39,660 bases of DNA from an uncultured Candidatus Saccharibacteria bacterium (GCA_948851665.1 CAQOWG010000008.1:1-39660); one strand, 5' to 3'; shown: positions 30,729 to 39,362, counted from the first letter of the stretch. The notes: generated by a model from the letters alone, not told the origin. Numbers and translations: made by a program.

Positions 30729-32183
30729 CTAGATCTCGGCATCACCGAGGCTGTCATGCCAAAGCATGAGTTCCTCAGCCAAGAAAGCACAATCTTCGGC
30801 GCTACGACTTCCATAATCGTGGTCTTTGGCGAGATGCTCCTGAATTCGCTTGAGGGCAACCAGAAAAGCCGGAGATTGGCGTTCCAGGCGTTCACGGCGA
30901 TACTTTTGCCACTCGATTTGCTCCTGTTCGCTCAGCGACTCAGGAAAATTCTTAGCTTTATAATGTAGTAAAAGTTCTGGCAAGCGGTCATCATGGAAAG
31001 GCGGGTGATAATCGGCAAGGCGGTCGGCATCATTATTGCGAATAGTGGCACAAAGGATTTGATCCTGGCGATTAATGAAGCTATCATAGAGCTTCGACTC
31101 GACATCCTCGGCCTTGGAAAAATCAGGGCGTGGTAGTTTGGCCATACGCTGGATGAACTCTGGATGACTACGCAGAGAGGCGAGATTGGCCTTGATTTGT
31201 TCCTTGCTAAGGCCGATTTTGGCCCAGCCATCGGATTTTTCCAGCACACCAAGTGGCGCGACGGCTGGGCAGCGATTATACTGTAACTTCTTGACGGTCG
31301 GGAAATAATTGTTTTCCCACGGCTCGCGGTGACGAGGGTGTTCTTTGGATGGCTCGGGCAGAGGATTTTTTTGCGCGGCTTTCTCGGCAGTCATAATCTC
31401 GTCGAGATTAAAACGCAAATTATAGACCAGCATATTGCCGCCTTCGGCCGGGGCAATTGGCACAACGACGGTAGTATGCGAAAATTCAGAAGCGTAGCGA
31501 CCGGAGCAATAAACAAAAGGTTGGGGGTTATCAAGGCTAATCAGTTCCTGGACGTCACGTTTGCAACGATGAGTGTAGAGAAAATTGGAAAGTTGTGGTT
31601 GTTTTTCTTTGATTAATTTCGTGACAGAAATCAACGCCTCGACATCGGAAAGAGCGTCATGAGCGTGCTCGTGGACAATATGATTCTCCTTGGTAATAAG
31701 CTCGAGACGATTGGTTGGCTTGCCATCGGATGTAACCGGCCAATTGATACCCTCAGGACGCAGAGCACGGGTGATACGTACGACATCGAGTAGGTCCCAG
31801 CGGCTGCGGCCTTCCTGCCATTGCCAGGTGTAGGGTTCGTAAAAATTACGCCAGAGGACACAGCGGATAAACTCATCGTCAAAGCGTACGGAATTGTAGC
31901 CAACGATAGTGGTATTAGGGGTAGCAACTTCTTCAGAGAAGAAACGCGCAAATTCACGTTCCGAAATACCGTCAGTGCGCGTTTGTTGTGGGGTGATGCC
32001 GGTAACCATTACGGCATCCGGACTCGGCAAAGTATCATCCGAAAGTTGGACAAGAAGGTTAACGGGTTCGCCAATTAGTTCAAAATTAGGGTCGGTACGA
32101 ATGCCAGCAAATTGCATTACGCGATCAGTACGGGGGTTGAGGCCGGACGTCTCGAGATCATAGAAGAAAAAGGATTCTCGCAT
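30729..32183 (-). CDS. sbcB: Exodeoxyribonuclease I (SbcB)
   Basis: A 484-residue 3'-5' exonuclease that degrades single-stranded DNA. The DEDD nuclease core opens FYDLETSGLNPRTDRVMQFAGIRTD (D9, E11 in the first motif), continues GYNSVRFDDEF and RWDLLDVVRITRALRPEGINWP, and has HDALSDVEA for the last catalytic residues. The C-terminal SH3-like and helical parts (YNRCPAV, LLLHYKAKNFPESL) match the E. coli enzyme across the whole length, not only the nuclease domain. Length is near the usual 475. Start at 32183 is 6 nt after the -10. Full-length ExoI is best known from Gammaproteobacteria. Confidence 0.93.
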   Translation of the reverse strand: MRESFFFYDLETSGLNPRTDRVMQFAGIRTDPNFELIGEPVNLLVQLSDDTLPSPDAVMVTGITPQQTRTDGISEREFARFFSEEVATPNTTIVGYNSVRFDDEFIRCVLWRNFYEPYTWQWQEGRSRWDLLDVVRITRALRPEGINWPVTSDGKPTNRLELITKENHIVHEHAHDALSDVEALISVTKLIKEKQPQLSNFLYTHRCKRDVQELISLDNPQPFVYCSGRYASEFSHTTVVVPIAPAEGGNMLVYNLRFNLDEIMTAEKAAQKNPLPEPSKEHPRHREPWENNYFPTVKKLQYNRCPAVAPLGVLEKSDGWAKIGLSKEQIKANLASLRSHPEFIQRMAKLPRPDFSKAEDVESKLYDSFINRQDQILCATIRNNDADRLADYHPPFHDDRLPELLLHYKAKNFPESLSEQEQIEWQKYRRERLERQSPAFLVALKRIQEHLAKDHDYGSRSAEDCAFLAEELMLWHDSLGDAEI

Positions 32184-32189
32184 GGGTTT

Positions 32190-32195
32190 ATTATA
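32190..32195 (-). promoter_or_regulatory. -10 box of sbcB
   Basis: Minus strand TGT-TATAAT, extended -10, 6 nt before the ATG; leaderless message expected. Confidence 0.6.
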
Positions 32196-32290
32196 ACATG
32201 GTTCGCGACGCTAGGGCGAGGTTAAGATTTTTGGACGTACTGAAGCTTGGCACGTTGAGGCCTTGGGCGCATTGAAATCTTTAAGCACGG

Positions 32291-32318
32291 AAAAAGCCCA
32301 CCGATGGTGATGGCGGGC
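32291..32318 (-). terminator. Terminator of the three-TM protein gene
   Basis: Minus strand GCCCGCC/GGTGGGC (32312-32318 and 32296-32302, one G-U pair) with a 9-nt loop, followed by TTTTT. Confidence 0.75.
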
Positions 32319-32328
32319 CAATTCTTTT

Positions 32329-33141
32329 TTACTGGTTCATTGCCTTGATTTTTTTGGCGCAGACCTGTGCCTGCTCCTTTTCCGTGAGGTAGCGACGGAG
32401 ATTCTCCTTAGTTTTCTTAGGATCACAACCTAAGAAAATGGGTGCTTCACTTGTATCTTCAAGATTGACCGCAACGAAGTATTTATATACTCCTCGCGGG
32501 ATATACTTGGAGATTAAGTGTCTTCCGCCGTCGTCGTTACAGAGACAGTTGAGGTCGTCTCTCTCCTCAATGTCGTAGCGCTCCAGCAACTGATTGACGC
32601 GATAATTAATCGCGCGTTGCTGTTCGGCGTTCGGGCCAGCGGGAGCTTGCTTGGGCTCTAAGACATAAATCTTACCGGATTCAATCATCCGCTTGCGCTT
32701 TTTGTCCAGCTTAGCTTGTCTGCGACTGCTGCGTGTTGCGCGTTCCCGACGAGCAACATCATCTTTGGAGCGGCCGTGTTTACAATCACGTTCAACCCGA
32801 GTGTAATAACGCTCACGAGCTGCCGTAGATATAGAATACACTAACCAAGACCAAAGTGCCGCGACGAGATAAAACGTCCCGACGGAGACAAACCTGATCG
32901 CTCTCGTATTACGCCCTCCCCAAAACTCAATCATACCGAGAATCGACTCAGCGACTAAAAGCTTGGCGAGCATAATCCCAGTCACAACGACATAGGTCGC
33001 TATGCAGAGTTTCCAGATGCGGTCGGAACAACGTTTCTTTGCTTTGCCGTTTTCCTCGGTTACCGAAAGGACGGCGAGTAAAACAGCAGCAAGCAAAATT
33101 GACGGCGCCACAATAAACCAGAGGTTAAAGGTACTAATCAT
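32329..33141 (-). CDS. Hypothetical membrane protein, three TM segments, 270 aa
   Basis: The family is not recognised. Three hydrophobic segments lie at about 7-27, 43-64 and 82-105. The remaining ~160 residues are a strongly basic, soluble tail: RRERATRSSRRQAKLDKKRKR near 130-150, then a mixed region with LCNDDGGRHLISKYIPRGVYKYFVAV and a Lys-rich end. The tail is likely cytoplasmic by the positive-inside rule, and its basic stretch could bind nucleic acid or acidic protein. AAGGAGGG precedes the start. It carries the shared strong promoter. The gene lies downstream of trxB, and the -35 box overlaps the trxB stop. Confidence 0.75.
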   Translation of the reverse strand: MISTFNLWFIVAPSILLAAVLLAVLSVTEENGKAKKRCSDRIWKLCIATYVVVTGIMLAKLLVAESILGMIEFWGGRNTRAIRFVSVGTFYLVAALWSWLVYSISTAARERYYTRVERDCKHGRSKDDVARRERATRSSRRQAKLDKKRKRMIESGKIYVLEPKQAPAGPNAEQQRAINYRVNQLLERYDIEERDDLNCLCNDDGGRHLISKYIPRGVYKYFVAVNLEDTSEAPIFLGCDPKKTKENLRRYLTEKEQAQVCAKKIKAMNQ

Positions 33142-33174
33142 TTGATAACCCTCCTTATCAATAAAATTATTTTA

Positions 33175-33233
33175 GGGGTAGACAAAATCCGTCCCCATAT
33201 TTCCATTGTAGCACACTTCGTCTAAAATGTCAA
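33175..33233 (-). promoter_or_regulatory. Shared-type promoter and 5' hairpin of the three-TM gene
   Basis: -35 TTGACA (33228-33233), 17-bp spacer, -10 TGC-TACAAT (33205-33210), then GGAAATATGGGGAC. The stem GGGGAC...GTC...CCCC (33175-33196) has bulges. The TGA stop of trxB lies inside the -35 box. The leader is about 60 nt. Confidence 0.8.
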
Positions 33234-34138
33234 TAGTTTTTATGCTTTTTGAGATATTCTGCAACCTCAACCGCAGCGGTGGCGCCATCAGCGGCGGCAG
33301 TAATGGCCTGACGCAGAGCGCCAGAGCGGACATCGCCAGCTACAAAAAGTCCATCGACGGAGGTGGAATGATTGGTGGCGGTGGTGGTATGGATATAGCT
33401 TTCGGAATCAAAAAGATCAGAATTGGCGTTGGTGGTGAGGTTTTTGAGGAAAGCAGTAGCAGGGCGCTTGCCGATGAAGACGAAGAGGTGGTCGAATTGG
33501 TTCAGAAGCTCAGCAGTTGGTTCGGTGCCAGGGCGAAGTTTGATATTGGGGACATTGGCGACTTGCTCCTGTAGTCTAGTACTAGCCTTGATGGCAGAAT
33601 GCGAAATAATAGTGACGGTCGCAGCAAGTTCCGAGAGGTAGAGGGATTCCTGGAGAGCGGAATTAGCACCACCAATAACAGCGACGTTTTTGCCTTTGAC
33701 GAGGTCGCCATCACAGAGAGCACAGTAGGAGACCGGCACAGTAAGGGCGTATTGTAAGTCGGGATCAAGGGGGCGCGGCTCGGAGCCGGTCGCGACTAGG
33801 ATGGTGCAGGCGAGGCGGGGTTCACCATCAACCGTGAGGCTAAAATAGTCGGAGGTCTTCCGGATGTCGCTACATTCGCCATAGGTAATGTGAGCGCCGG
33901 AAGCCTCAGCTTGGGTGCGCATCATCTTGGCGAGGTTAGGGCCAGAACCGTCAAAACCGGGAAAATTAGCGATGTGGGAAATCTCGGCGAGGGCACCACC
34001 GATTGCAGTACGCTCGAAAACAGTGGTAGAAATACCAGCACGGGCGGCATAAATTGCCGCCGTGAGTGCAGCTGGACCAGCGCCAATAATGGCAAGGTCG
34101 AGCAAATCCGAGGGAGGATTATTAGTTGCCAGTACCAT
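33230..34138 (-). CDS. trxB: Thioredoxin reductase-like flavoprotein
   Basis: A 302-residue NADPH-dependent disulfide reductase of the cytoplasm. The FAD-binding motif is GAGPAALTAAIYAARAG (19-35), the redox pair is C139-ALC142 in YCALCDGD, and the NADPH-binding motif VIGGANSALQES follows. The C-terminal FAD signature GLFVAGDVRSGALRQAITAAADGATAA is visible. Length is normal. The start at 34138 overlaps the FKBP gene by 17 bp and matches the family, whereas a longer frame starting at 34291 does not. The stop is TGA. Confidence 0.92.
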   Translation of the reverse strand: MVLATNNPPSDLLDLAIIGAGPAALTAAIYAARAGISTTVFERTAIGGALAEISHIANFPGFDGSGPNLAKMMRTQAEASGAHITYGECSDIRKTSDYFSLTVDGEPRLACTILVATGSEPRPLDPDLQYALTVPVSYCALCDGDLVKGKNVAVIGGANSALQESLYLSELAATVTIISHSAIKASTRLQEQVANVPNIKLRPGTEPTAELLNQFDHLFVFIGKRPATAFLKNLTTNANSDLFDSESYIHTTTATNHSTSVDGLFVAGDVRSGALRQAITAAADGATAAVEVAEYLKKHKNY

Positions 34139-34838
34139 AGTAAGCCATGATGAGCTGCATCCGAATATCAGAGAGTTCCTGAGTGAGGGTAGAGATTTGC
34201 TGATCGTCAGCAATTGGCATGACGAGGAATTTAAGAGGCTTATTATAGCCACCGCAAACTTCGCGGGTGTCGCCATAGGCGAGGTCGCCATTCATAGTAA
34301 TGACACGGACACCACCAAGTTTCATGCCGATGACACCCTGTTCCCAGCCGTCGACGAGACCGCTTGACGGATCAAGTGGAGCCTTGAGATAAGTAGCATC
34401 TTGCTCGGACTCTTTGCCAGTGTTATCAAACGACGAGTCAAAAACCGTACCATCAGCGCACCAACCAATATAATAAGCGAGGTAGTCTTTATCGCCGTCG
34501 GTTAGCTCTTTGCCGGTGCCAGCGAGCAGATCCTCAGTCTTGAGAACGGCGTTGGTTGCGGCAGTTTCGTTATAAGCCTTGACCTGGGATTGGTATTTAC
34601 TAAAAGTTGGGAAATATTTGTCCGAGAAAGGCTTTGCAGCGGCATTGAGTTCAGCAGTTTTGGCCTCGTACTGCTCGGTGAGCTGAGCAATTTGGTCCTC
34701 ATTGATAGCAGAATTAGACCCGCCGCCGTTTAGGACAATCATGACATAAGTAGCAACGGTCGCGCCAAGCAAGAGCACGGCAATAGTGATGATGATTAGG
34801 CGTTGGCGCCAGCTGGTTTTGAGTGAAGTTTCGTTCAT
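34122..34838 (-). CDS. Membrane-anchored FKBP-type peptidyl-prolyl isomerase
   Basis: A 238-residue protein with one N-terminal membrane helix (about 13-36), a linker with coiled features, and an FKBP domain at about 100-210. The domain contains YYIGWCADGTVFDSSF, GLVDGWEQGVIGMKLGGVRVITM and LAYGD, the standard FKBP strands, with a ~20-residue insertion between them. It should help fold secreted proteins outside the membrane. AAAGGAGG overlaps the end of pheT, and the gene is translated right after pheT and before trxB. Some FKBP ligand aromatic residues are not obvious, so activity is not certain. Confidence 0.85.
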   Translation of the reverse strand: MNETSLKTSWRQRLIIITIAVLLLGATVATYVMIVLNGGGSNSAINEDQIAQLTEQYEAKTAELNAAAKPFSDKYFPTFSKYQSQVKAYNETAATNAVLKTEDLLAGTGKELTDGDKDYLAYYIGWCADGTVFDSSFDNTGKESEQDATYLKAPLDPSSGLVDGWEQGVIGMKLGGVRVITMNGDLAYGDTREVCGGYNKPLKFLVMPIADDQQISTLTQELSDIRMQLIMAYYGTGN

Positions 34839-34847
34839 ATTCCTCCT

Positions 34848-37280
34848 TTAGACAATTTCTGCACCGAGCTGGGTTACCGCTACGGTCACTTTCTCCATTA
34901 TAGCAGAAATCTGATCCTGATCCAAGGTCCGTTCTGGGCTAGAGAACCGCAAATGGAAAGAAATATTTTTGGTGGCGGGGTCAGCCTGATAGACCGAAAC
35001 CGGAGCAACTTCAGCGATGAGATTTTCGGCGCTTAGCATGGCGAGAATTGCTTGGTCAAAGCGACCAAACTGGGCAACGGTAGAAACTTTGAGAGTGAGA
35101 TCACGTTCGACAAATGGGAACCTAGAAATTTTGAAGTCCGTGGCACGATCGCGCGGCAATTGGGCGATTTTATCAAGATTTATTTCGCAGGCCGAGATTA
35201 CTGGTTCTAGTTTGAAACGACGTAGGACGGCAGCTTTGATTTCGCCGAAGGCGCCAATTTTGGTGTCGCCCACGAGGATTTCAGCAGAGCGCTTGGGCTC
35301 GAGATACGGATCATGATTGGCAGTCTCACTAGAAATTGCGCGATATTCGATATTGAGTTTGAGGGCTTTGAATAATGCGAGAATACGAGCTTTAAGTTCA
35401 TAAAAGTCGCTCAGATCAACGATGCCAAGGTGATTTTTGAGCACTGGTGTCCCTTCGTCAGTCAAGCCGCTGCTCTTGAGCGAAACTTGATTGAGCTCAT
35501 AAAGCGTGAAGTCCTTATGACCAGATTTGATATTCTCACGAACCTTATCAAGAAGGCTAGGAACGATTTGCTGACGGAAACACTGGAGCTCTGGTGAAAT
35601 CGAATTGACAATCTCGTAACTATCATCCGGGTCTTGACCGACTTTTTCAAGAAGGTCGCGACTGATAAATGAATAGGTTAGAAGTTCGTGCATAGCGAGT
35701 CGATCGGATAAAATACCACAGAGCTCTTGCTTGAGCTGCCAGAGCGGTGATGATTCGGTGCCAGAAAAGGGCTTCTTGGGCAGAGCAAGCGGAATATTAT
35801 CAAATCCAAGCAGGCGACCGACTTCTTCGATGATGTCTTCGGCGATGTGAATATCGGTTCTCCAAAGCGGAGATGTAACAGCAAGTACATCACCGGCTTC
35901 TTCAACCTCAAAGCCGACATTCTCAAGAGTTTGCGAAATAGCTTCGACGTCATACTCTGTACCGAGCAGGCTATTTATTTGACTATCTGTCAATTTGATT
36001 GTATTTGACTTGACCTTACCGGGGTATTCATCGACCATGGTGAGCGGTTCGACGCCGAGGCGTTGGATGGTCTCACTAAGGACTGGCAAAGTCATCGCGG
36101 CAGGCTGGCCTTTAGTGAAGCGAGTGATAGCTTCGGAGAAAATCCCATGCGCCATTTGAGTTTTGCGTAGATGATAGAGCGAGAATGTGGCACTTTCCAA
36201 GACAATACGAGTGGTAGACGCATCGATTTCGGTGTTTTTGCCACCCATGGCACCAGCCAAAGCAACTGGAATATTATTTGAAGTAATCAAAATGTCATCC
36301 GGAGTGCAGGCGATAGTTTTACCATCAAGTAGCTGCAATGATTCCCCCTCCTTGGCGACGCGCACAACGATAGTCGGCGTCTTGGCGCCACCAACAGTGA
36401 AAAGCTTATCATAATCGAAGGCGTGCAAAGGTTGGCCAGTTTCGAGCATAATAATATTAGTGAGATCAACCATGGGATCAATGGCACGCATACCAGCTTT
36501 AGCTAAAAAGACGGCTTCGCGAGTGAGGTACTTGCTGGACTCATGACGAGTCAAGTCGAAAACAGCACAGGAATAGCGGGGACAAAGATCATCACCCTCA
36601 ATTTTAACTTGTAAATCTAAGGTCGAAGGGGGCAACTTGGCTTCGAGATTTTCAAAAACCGCCGGTTCATTGAACTTGATACCGAGGATACCAGCGATCT
36701 CGCGAGCAAAACCAATTAGTCCAAAACAATCCGGACGATGTGTGAGGGATTTATTCTCAACATCAAGAATCAGGTCATCTAGAGCAAAAATGTCCGCAAG
36801 CAAATCGCCAGGACGCGCGATTTTAGGATCAATTTCGGCAATGGCCTTGTGCTCATTGTCAAAATCTAGCTCATCAGCGCCGGCCAACATGCCGTTGGAT
36901 TCGTAGCCTTGTAGTTTGCGCTTGCCGAGACGGAAATTCTCATGGCCATAAGTCGATGGAACAATGGCGCCAGGAGTAAGCCAAACCGCCAACATGCCGG
37001 AGTGAACATTCGGTGCGCCACAAACAACTTGCACGGTTTCACCATCAGAAAACTCCGCAGTAACGGCACCGGCATCAATTTGGCAAAGATTGAGGTGAGT
37101 GCCTTCAATCGGGTCACATTTAACGACTTTTGCGATATAGGCACCCTTGTATTTTGGAGCAAGGTCGATTACTTCTTCGATTTCAACAAGACGCGAACCA
37201 ATCAATTCAATCAATTCTTGGTTCGAAACCGTAGATGGGATCTCGACGTATTTTTTGATTTCATTTAGTGAAATAAGCAT
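34848..37280 (-). CDS. pheT: Phenylalanine--tRNA ligase beta subunit
   Basis: The 810-residue beta subunit of the cytoplasmic alpha2beta2 enzyme. The N-terminus LISLNEIKKYVEIP, the tRNA-binding OB-fold (about 40-150), the B3/B4 editing region with GAMGGKNTEID, the B5 domain with SPLWRTDIHIAEDIIEEVGRLLGFDNIP and the C-terminal FDX-ACB domain with SRFPFVERDLTL and HLRFSSPERTLDQDQI are all present. Length is normal. It shares one base with the pheS stop codon (TAATG), so the two are coupled. Confidence 0.96.
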   Translation of the reverse strand: MLISLNEIKKYVEIPSTVSNQELIELIGSRLVEIEEVIDLAPKYKGAYIAKVVKCDPIEGTHLNLCQIDAGAVTAEFSDGETVQVVCGAPNVHSGMLAVWLTPGAIVPSTYGHENFRLGKRKLQGYESNGMLAGADELDFDNEHKAIAEIDPKIARPGDLLADIFALDDLILDVENKSLTHRPDCFGLIGFAREIAGILGIKFNEPAVFENLEAKLPPSTLDLQVKIEGDDLCPRYSCAVFDLTRHESSKYLTREAVFLAKAGMRAIDPMVDLTNIIMLETGQPLHAFDYDKLFTVGGAKTPTIVVRVAKEGESLQLLDGKTIACTPDDILITSNNIPVALAGAMGGKNTEIDASTTRIVLESATFSLYHLRKTQMAHGIFSEAITRFTKGQPAAMTLPVLSETIQRLGVEPLTMVDEYPGKVKSNTIKLTDSQINSLLGTEYDVEAISQTLENVGFEVEEAGDVLAVTSPLWRTDIHIAEDIIEEVGRLLGFDNIPLALPKKPFSGTESSPLWQLKQELCGILSDRLAMHELLTYSFISRDLLEKVGQDPDDSYEIVNSISPELQCFRQQIVPSLLDKVRENIKSGHKDFTLYELNQVSLKSSGLTDEGTPVLKNHLGIVDLSDFYELKARILALFKALKLNIEYRAISSETANHDPYLEPKRSAEILVGDTKIGAFGEIKAAVLRRFKLEPVISACEINLDKIAQLPRDRATDFKISRFPFVERDLTLKVSTVAQFGRFDQAILAMLSAENLIAEVAPVSVYQADPATKNISFHLRFSSPERTLDQDQISAIMEKVTVAVTQLGAEIV

Positions 37281-38221
37281 TAGAACTCCTCCAAAAAGTC
37301 AAGTTTACCGGATTCAAAATAACGCACATCAGGGAGATGATATTTAAGCATGGCAAGACGGTCAATGCCACCGCCCCAGGCAAAACCATGATAAACCGTC
37401 GGGTCGATACCGGCCATCTTGAGGACGTTAGGATGAATCATGCCGCAGCCGCCCATTTCGAGCCAGCCTTTACCACCGAGCTGGGCGGGTTTTTCGATCA
37501 AGAATTCAGCTGACGGTTCAGTAAATGGGAAATAGCCAGGCTGGGTTTTGAGATTGAGCGACTGGCCATAATAAAGCTCGAAGAAACGTTTAAGAATACC
37601 AAAAAGCTGTCCCATTGTGGCGTCTCTTGATACGAAAACGCCCTCACACTGATAGAAAGTATGTTCATGGGTAGCGTCGGCGTCTTCATTACGGAAGACA
37701 CGGCCAGGCACGACGACCGCAATCTCTCCACCTTCATCTAGACGATGCTTGTATTTTTTAAGAGCGCGGTGTTGCATAGTGGAAGTATGAGCGGGCGGAA
37801 TAAAATTCTCAGCAGTACGAAAAGTATCATAACCGTCACGGGCAGGGTGATTTGGCGGGAAGTTTAGACTGTCAAACATATGAAATTCGTCGTCGAGCTG
37901 AAATGGCTCCATGATATCAAAACCCATATTGGCATAAATAGCAGCTACGCGATTCAACTCCTCCATCAAGGGATGGCGACTGCCGAGTTTAAGACTAGGC
38001 AGAGGCTGATTCGGGGCGGTCGGGGCGGAAACGTCGAGTGGCTCAATGTTAGCGCTCTCAGCAGTTTCCTCGGCACGAGCAATTTCAGCTAGGATTTTCT
38101 GCTTCTTCTTGTTCATTTCGCGACCAAATTGACCGCGCTGTTCGGGCGGGAGAGTTTTAATCTTGGCATATTCGGCGTTTAAATCTTTGAGCGCCGCTTT
38201 GAGTGTTTCAATATCCGACAT
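37280..38221 (-). CDS. pheS: Phenylalanine--tRNA ligase alpha subunit
   Basis: The 313-residue catalytic subunit. The N-terminal coiled part (KAALKDLNAEYAKIKTLPPEQRGQFGREMN) is shorter than usual. Motif 1 is RHPLMEELNRVAAIYANMGFDIMEP, motif 2 carries RNEDADATHEHTFYQCEGVFV and motif 3 is GFAWGGGIDRLAMLKY. HPARDGYDTFRT is also typical. It leads the pheS-pheT-FKBP-trxB unit, and the -10 lies 7 nt before the ATG. Confidence 0.96.
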   Translation of the reverse strand: MSDIETLKAALKDLNAEYAKIKTLPPEQRGQFGREMNKKKQKILAEIARAEETAESANIEPLDVSAPTAPNQPLPSLKLGSRHPLMEELNRVAAIYANMGFDIMEPFQLDDEFHMFDSLNFPPNHPARDGYDTFRTAENFIPPAHTSTMQHRALKKYKHRLDEGGEIAVVVPGRVFRNEDADATHEHTFYQCEGVFVSRDATMGQLFGILKRFFELYYGQSLNLKTQPGYFPFTEPSAEFLIEKPAQLGGKGWLEMGGCGMIHPNVLKMAGIDPTVYHGFAWGGGIDRLAMLKYHLPDVRYFESGKLDFLEEF

Positions 38222-38228
38222 ATAATAT

Positions 38229-38234
38229 ATTATA
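38229..38234 (-). promoter_or_regulatory. -10 box of pheST
   Basis: Minus strand TGG-TATAAT, extended -10, 7 nt before the ATG at 38221; leaderless message expected. There is no room for a T-box or attenuator leader. Confidence 0.6.
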
Positions 38235-38268
38235 CCATACCTTCAGGATAATGGTGTTATGTCAAGTT

Positions 38269-38299
38269 AAATATCCCCCAGATAAACTGGGGGATATTT
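38269..38299 (-). terminator. Terminator of the aquaporin gene
   Basis: Perfect 13-bp stem AAATATCCCCCAG/CTGGGGGATATTT (38269-38281 and 38287-38299) with a 5-nt loop, ending in a short T-run on the minus strand. Confidence 0.8.
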
Positions 38300-38317
38300 T
38301 CGCCTAATTAGAGATTG

Positions 38318-39265
38318 TTACTTCTCAATTTTTTTGTGGCAAGGCTCGTCACATTCGCAGAAGTAGCCACCGGCGCTGAGACGAGTAGCAATATCGGAAA
38401 TATAGAAGCCGATTACGCCACCAACGATTGGGAATAGAACGTAAGCAGCGAGAGCGATGCCAGCGGCGCCAGCGAGTTCACCAAAGCTGTCAGCAGCGGT
38501 TGGCAAGATTTGGTACATCAAAGCAACGACTGGGTTGAACATATAGGTGTTACCCTCGATGGCGAAGAAGCCTTGGGTGATCACATAGACCAAGAGCACG
38601 GCGAGAGTCAAACCGCTGGTAACGGCAAAACCGAAAGCGAGTGGCTGCTTGCGGGCATAGCGCAAAGCACGAGCGAAGATGAAACCAATAACGCAGGCAC
38701 CTAGAAGCTCGAGCAGAGCAACCATCCAGAAGGATTCGCCAGTTACTTCCACCATGCTTGGAAGTTCGGCGGACGTAGTGCTACCGAGACGGAAGGCATT
38801 AACGATAATTAGACCGATCCAACCACCTAGAAGCTGAGCCAAAAGGTAGAGTACGCCGCGGATAGCGGACATACGACGAGTAGCCATCATACCAACGGTG
38901 ACAATTGGGTTGAGATGTGCGCCGGAGAGACCGACCACAGCTACATAGATGCCAGCAAGGGCAAAGATGAGATAAAGTGGGCTAATTCCCAGGGTGAGGA
39001 AGAGCATCACGACGAGCATGGTGCCGATGATTTCACCGAGTACAGCGCCCCAAATCTTTGGAGTCTTAAAAATAGTGACGATATTTTCGTTAGAATCAAA
39101 TTTCTTCGCAAAGAAGCCTTTTAGTGGCTTGTCGCAAGTGCTGACAATCACTGGGGATTCGTCAACAGTCTCAACGACCTTCGTAGCTTTAACTTCCTTG
39201 GTTTTTGTAACTTCTGGTTTAGCTGCAGGCTTTTTCCCAGATTTGGTTGGCTTTTTAGTGGCCAT
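38318..39265 (-). CDS. Atypical aquaporin/MIP-family channel
   Basis: A 315-residue membrane channel of the MIP family. Six membrane segments follow a Lys-rich N-terminal extension of about 65 residues. The two half-helix signatures are altered: SGAHLNPIVTVG (NPI at 119-121) and MFNPVVALM (NPV at 244-246). The arginine that normally follows the second NPA and forms the selectivity filter is replaced by Val. A Cys-rich end, FCECDEPCH (302-310), could bind a metal. These changes make a plain water channel less likely; a larger or uncharged solute is possible. GTAAGGAGG precedes the start. Confidence 0.87.
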   Translation of the reverse strand: MATKKPTKSGKKPAAKPEVTKTKEVKATKVVETVDESPVIVSTCDKPLKGFFAKKFDSNENIVTIFKTPKIWGAVLGEIIGTMLVVMLFLTLGISPLYLIFALAGIYVAVVGLSGAHLNPIVTVGMMATRRMSAIRGVLYLLAQLLGGWIGLIIVNAFRLGSTTSAELPSMVEVTGESFWMVALLELLGACVIGFIFARALRYARKQPLAFGFAVTSGLTLAVLLVYVITQGFFAIEGNTYMFNPVVALMYQILPTAADSFGELAGAAGIALAAYVLFPIVGGVIGFYISDIATRLSAGGYFCECDEPCHKKIEK

Positions 39266-39296
39266 TATAAACCTCCTTACACTGATAATTCATTCC

Positions 39297-39320
39297 ATTA
39301 TAGCACGGGTGTGGTACAAT
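39297..39320. promoter_or_regulatory. Divergent -10 boxes, aquaporin and small protein
   Basis: Minus strand TGC-TATAAT (39297-39302) for the aquaporin and plus strand TGG-TACAAT (39315-39320) for the small gene. The boxes are 12 bp apart, so the two promoters overlap and may compete. Confidence 0.55.
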
Positions 39321-39362
39321 TGAAAGCAGGAAGTTAACCACGGACAGGAAAGGTAATACTAA

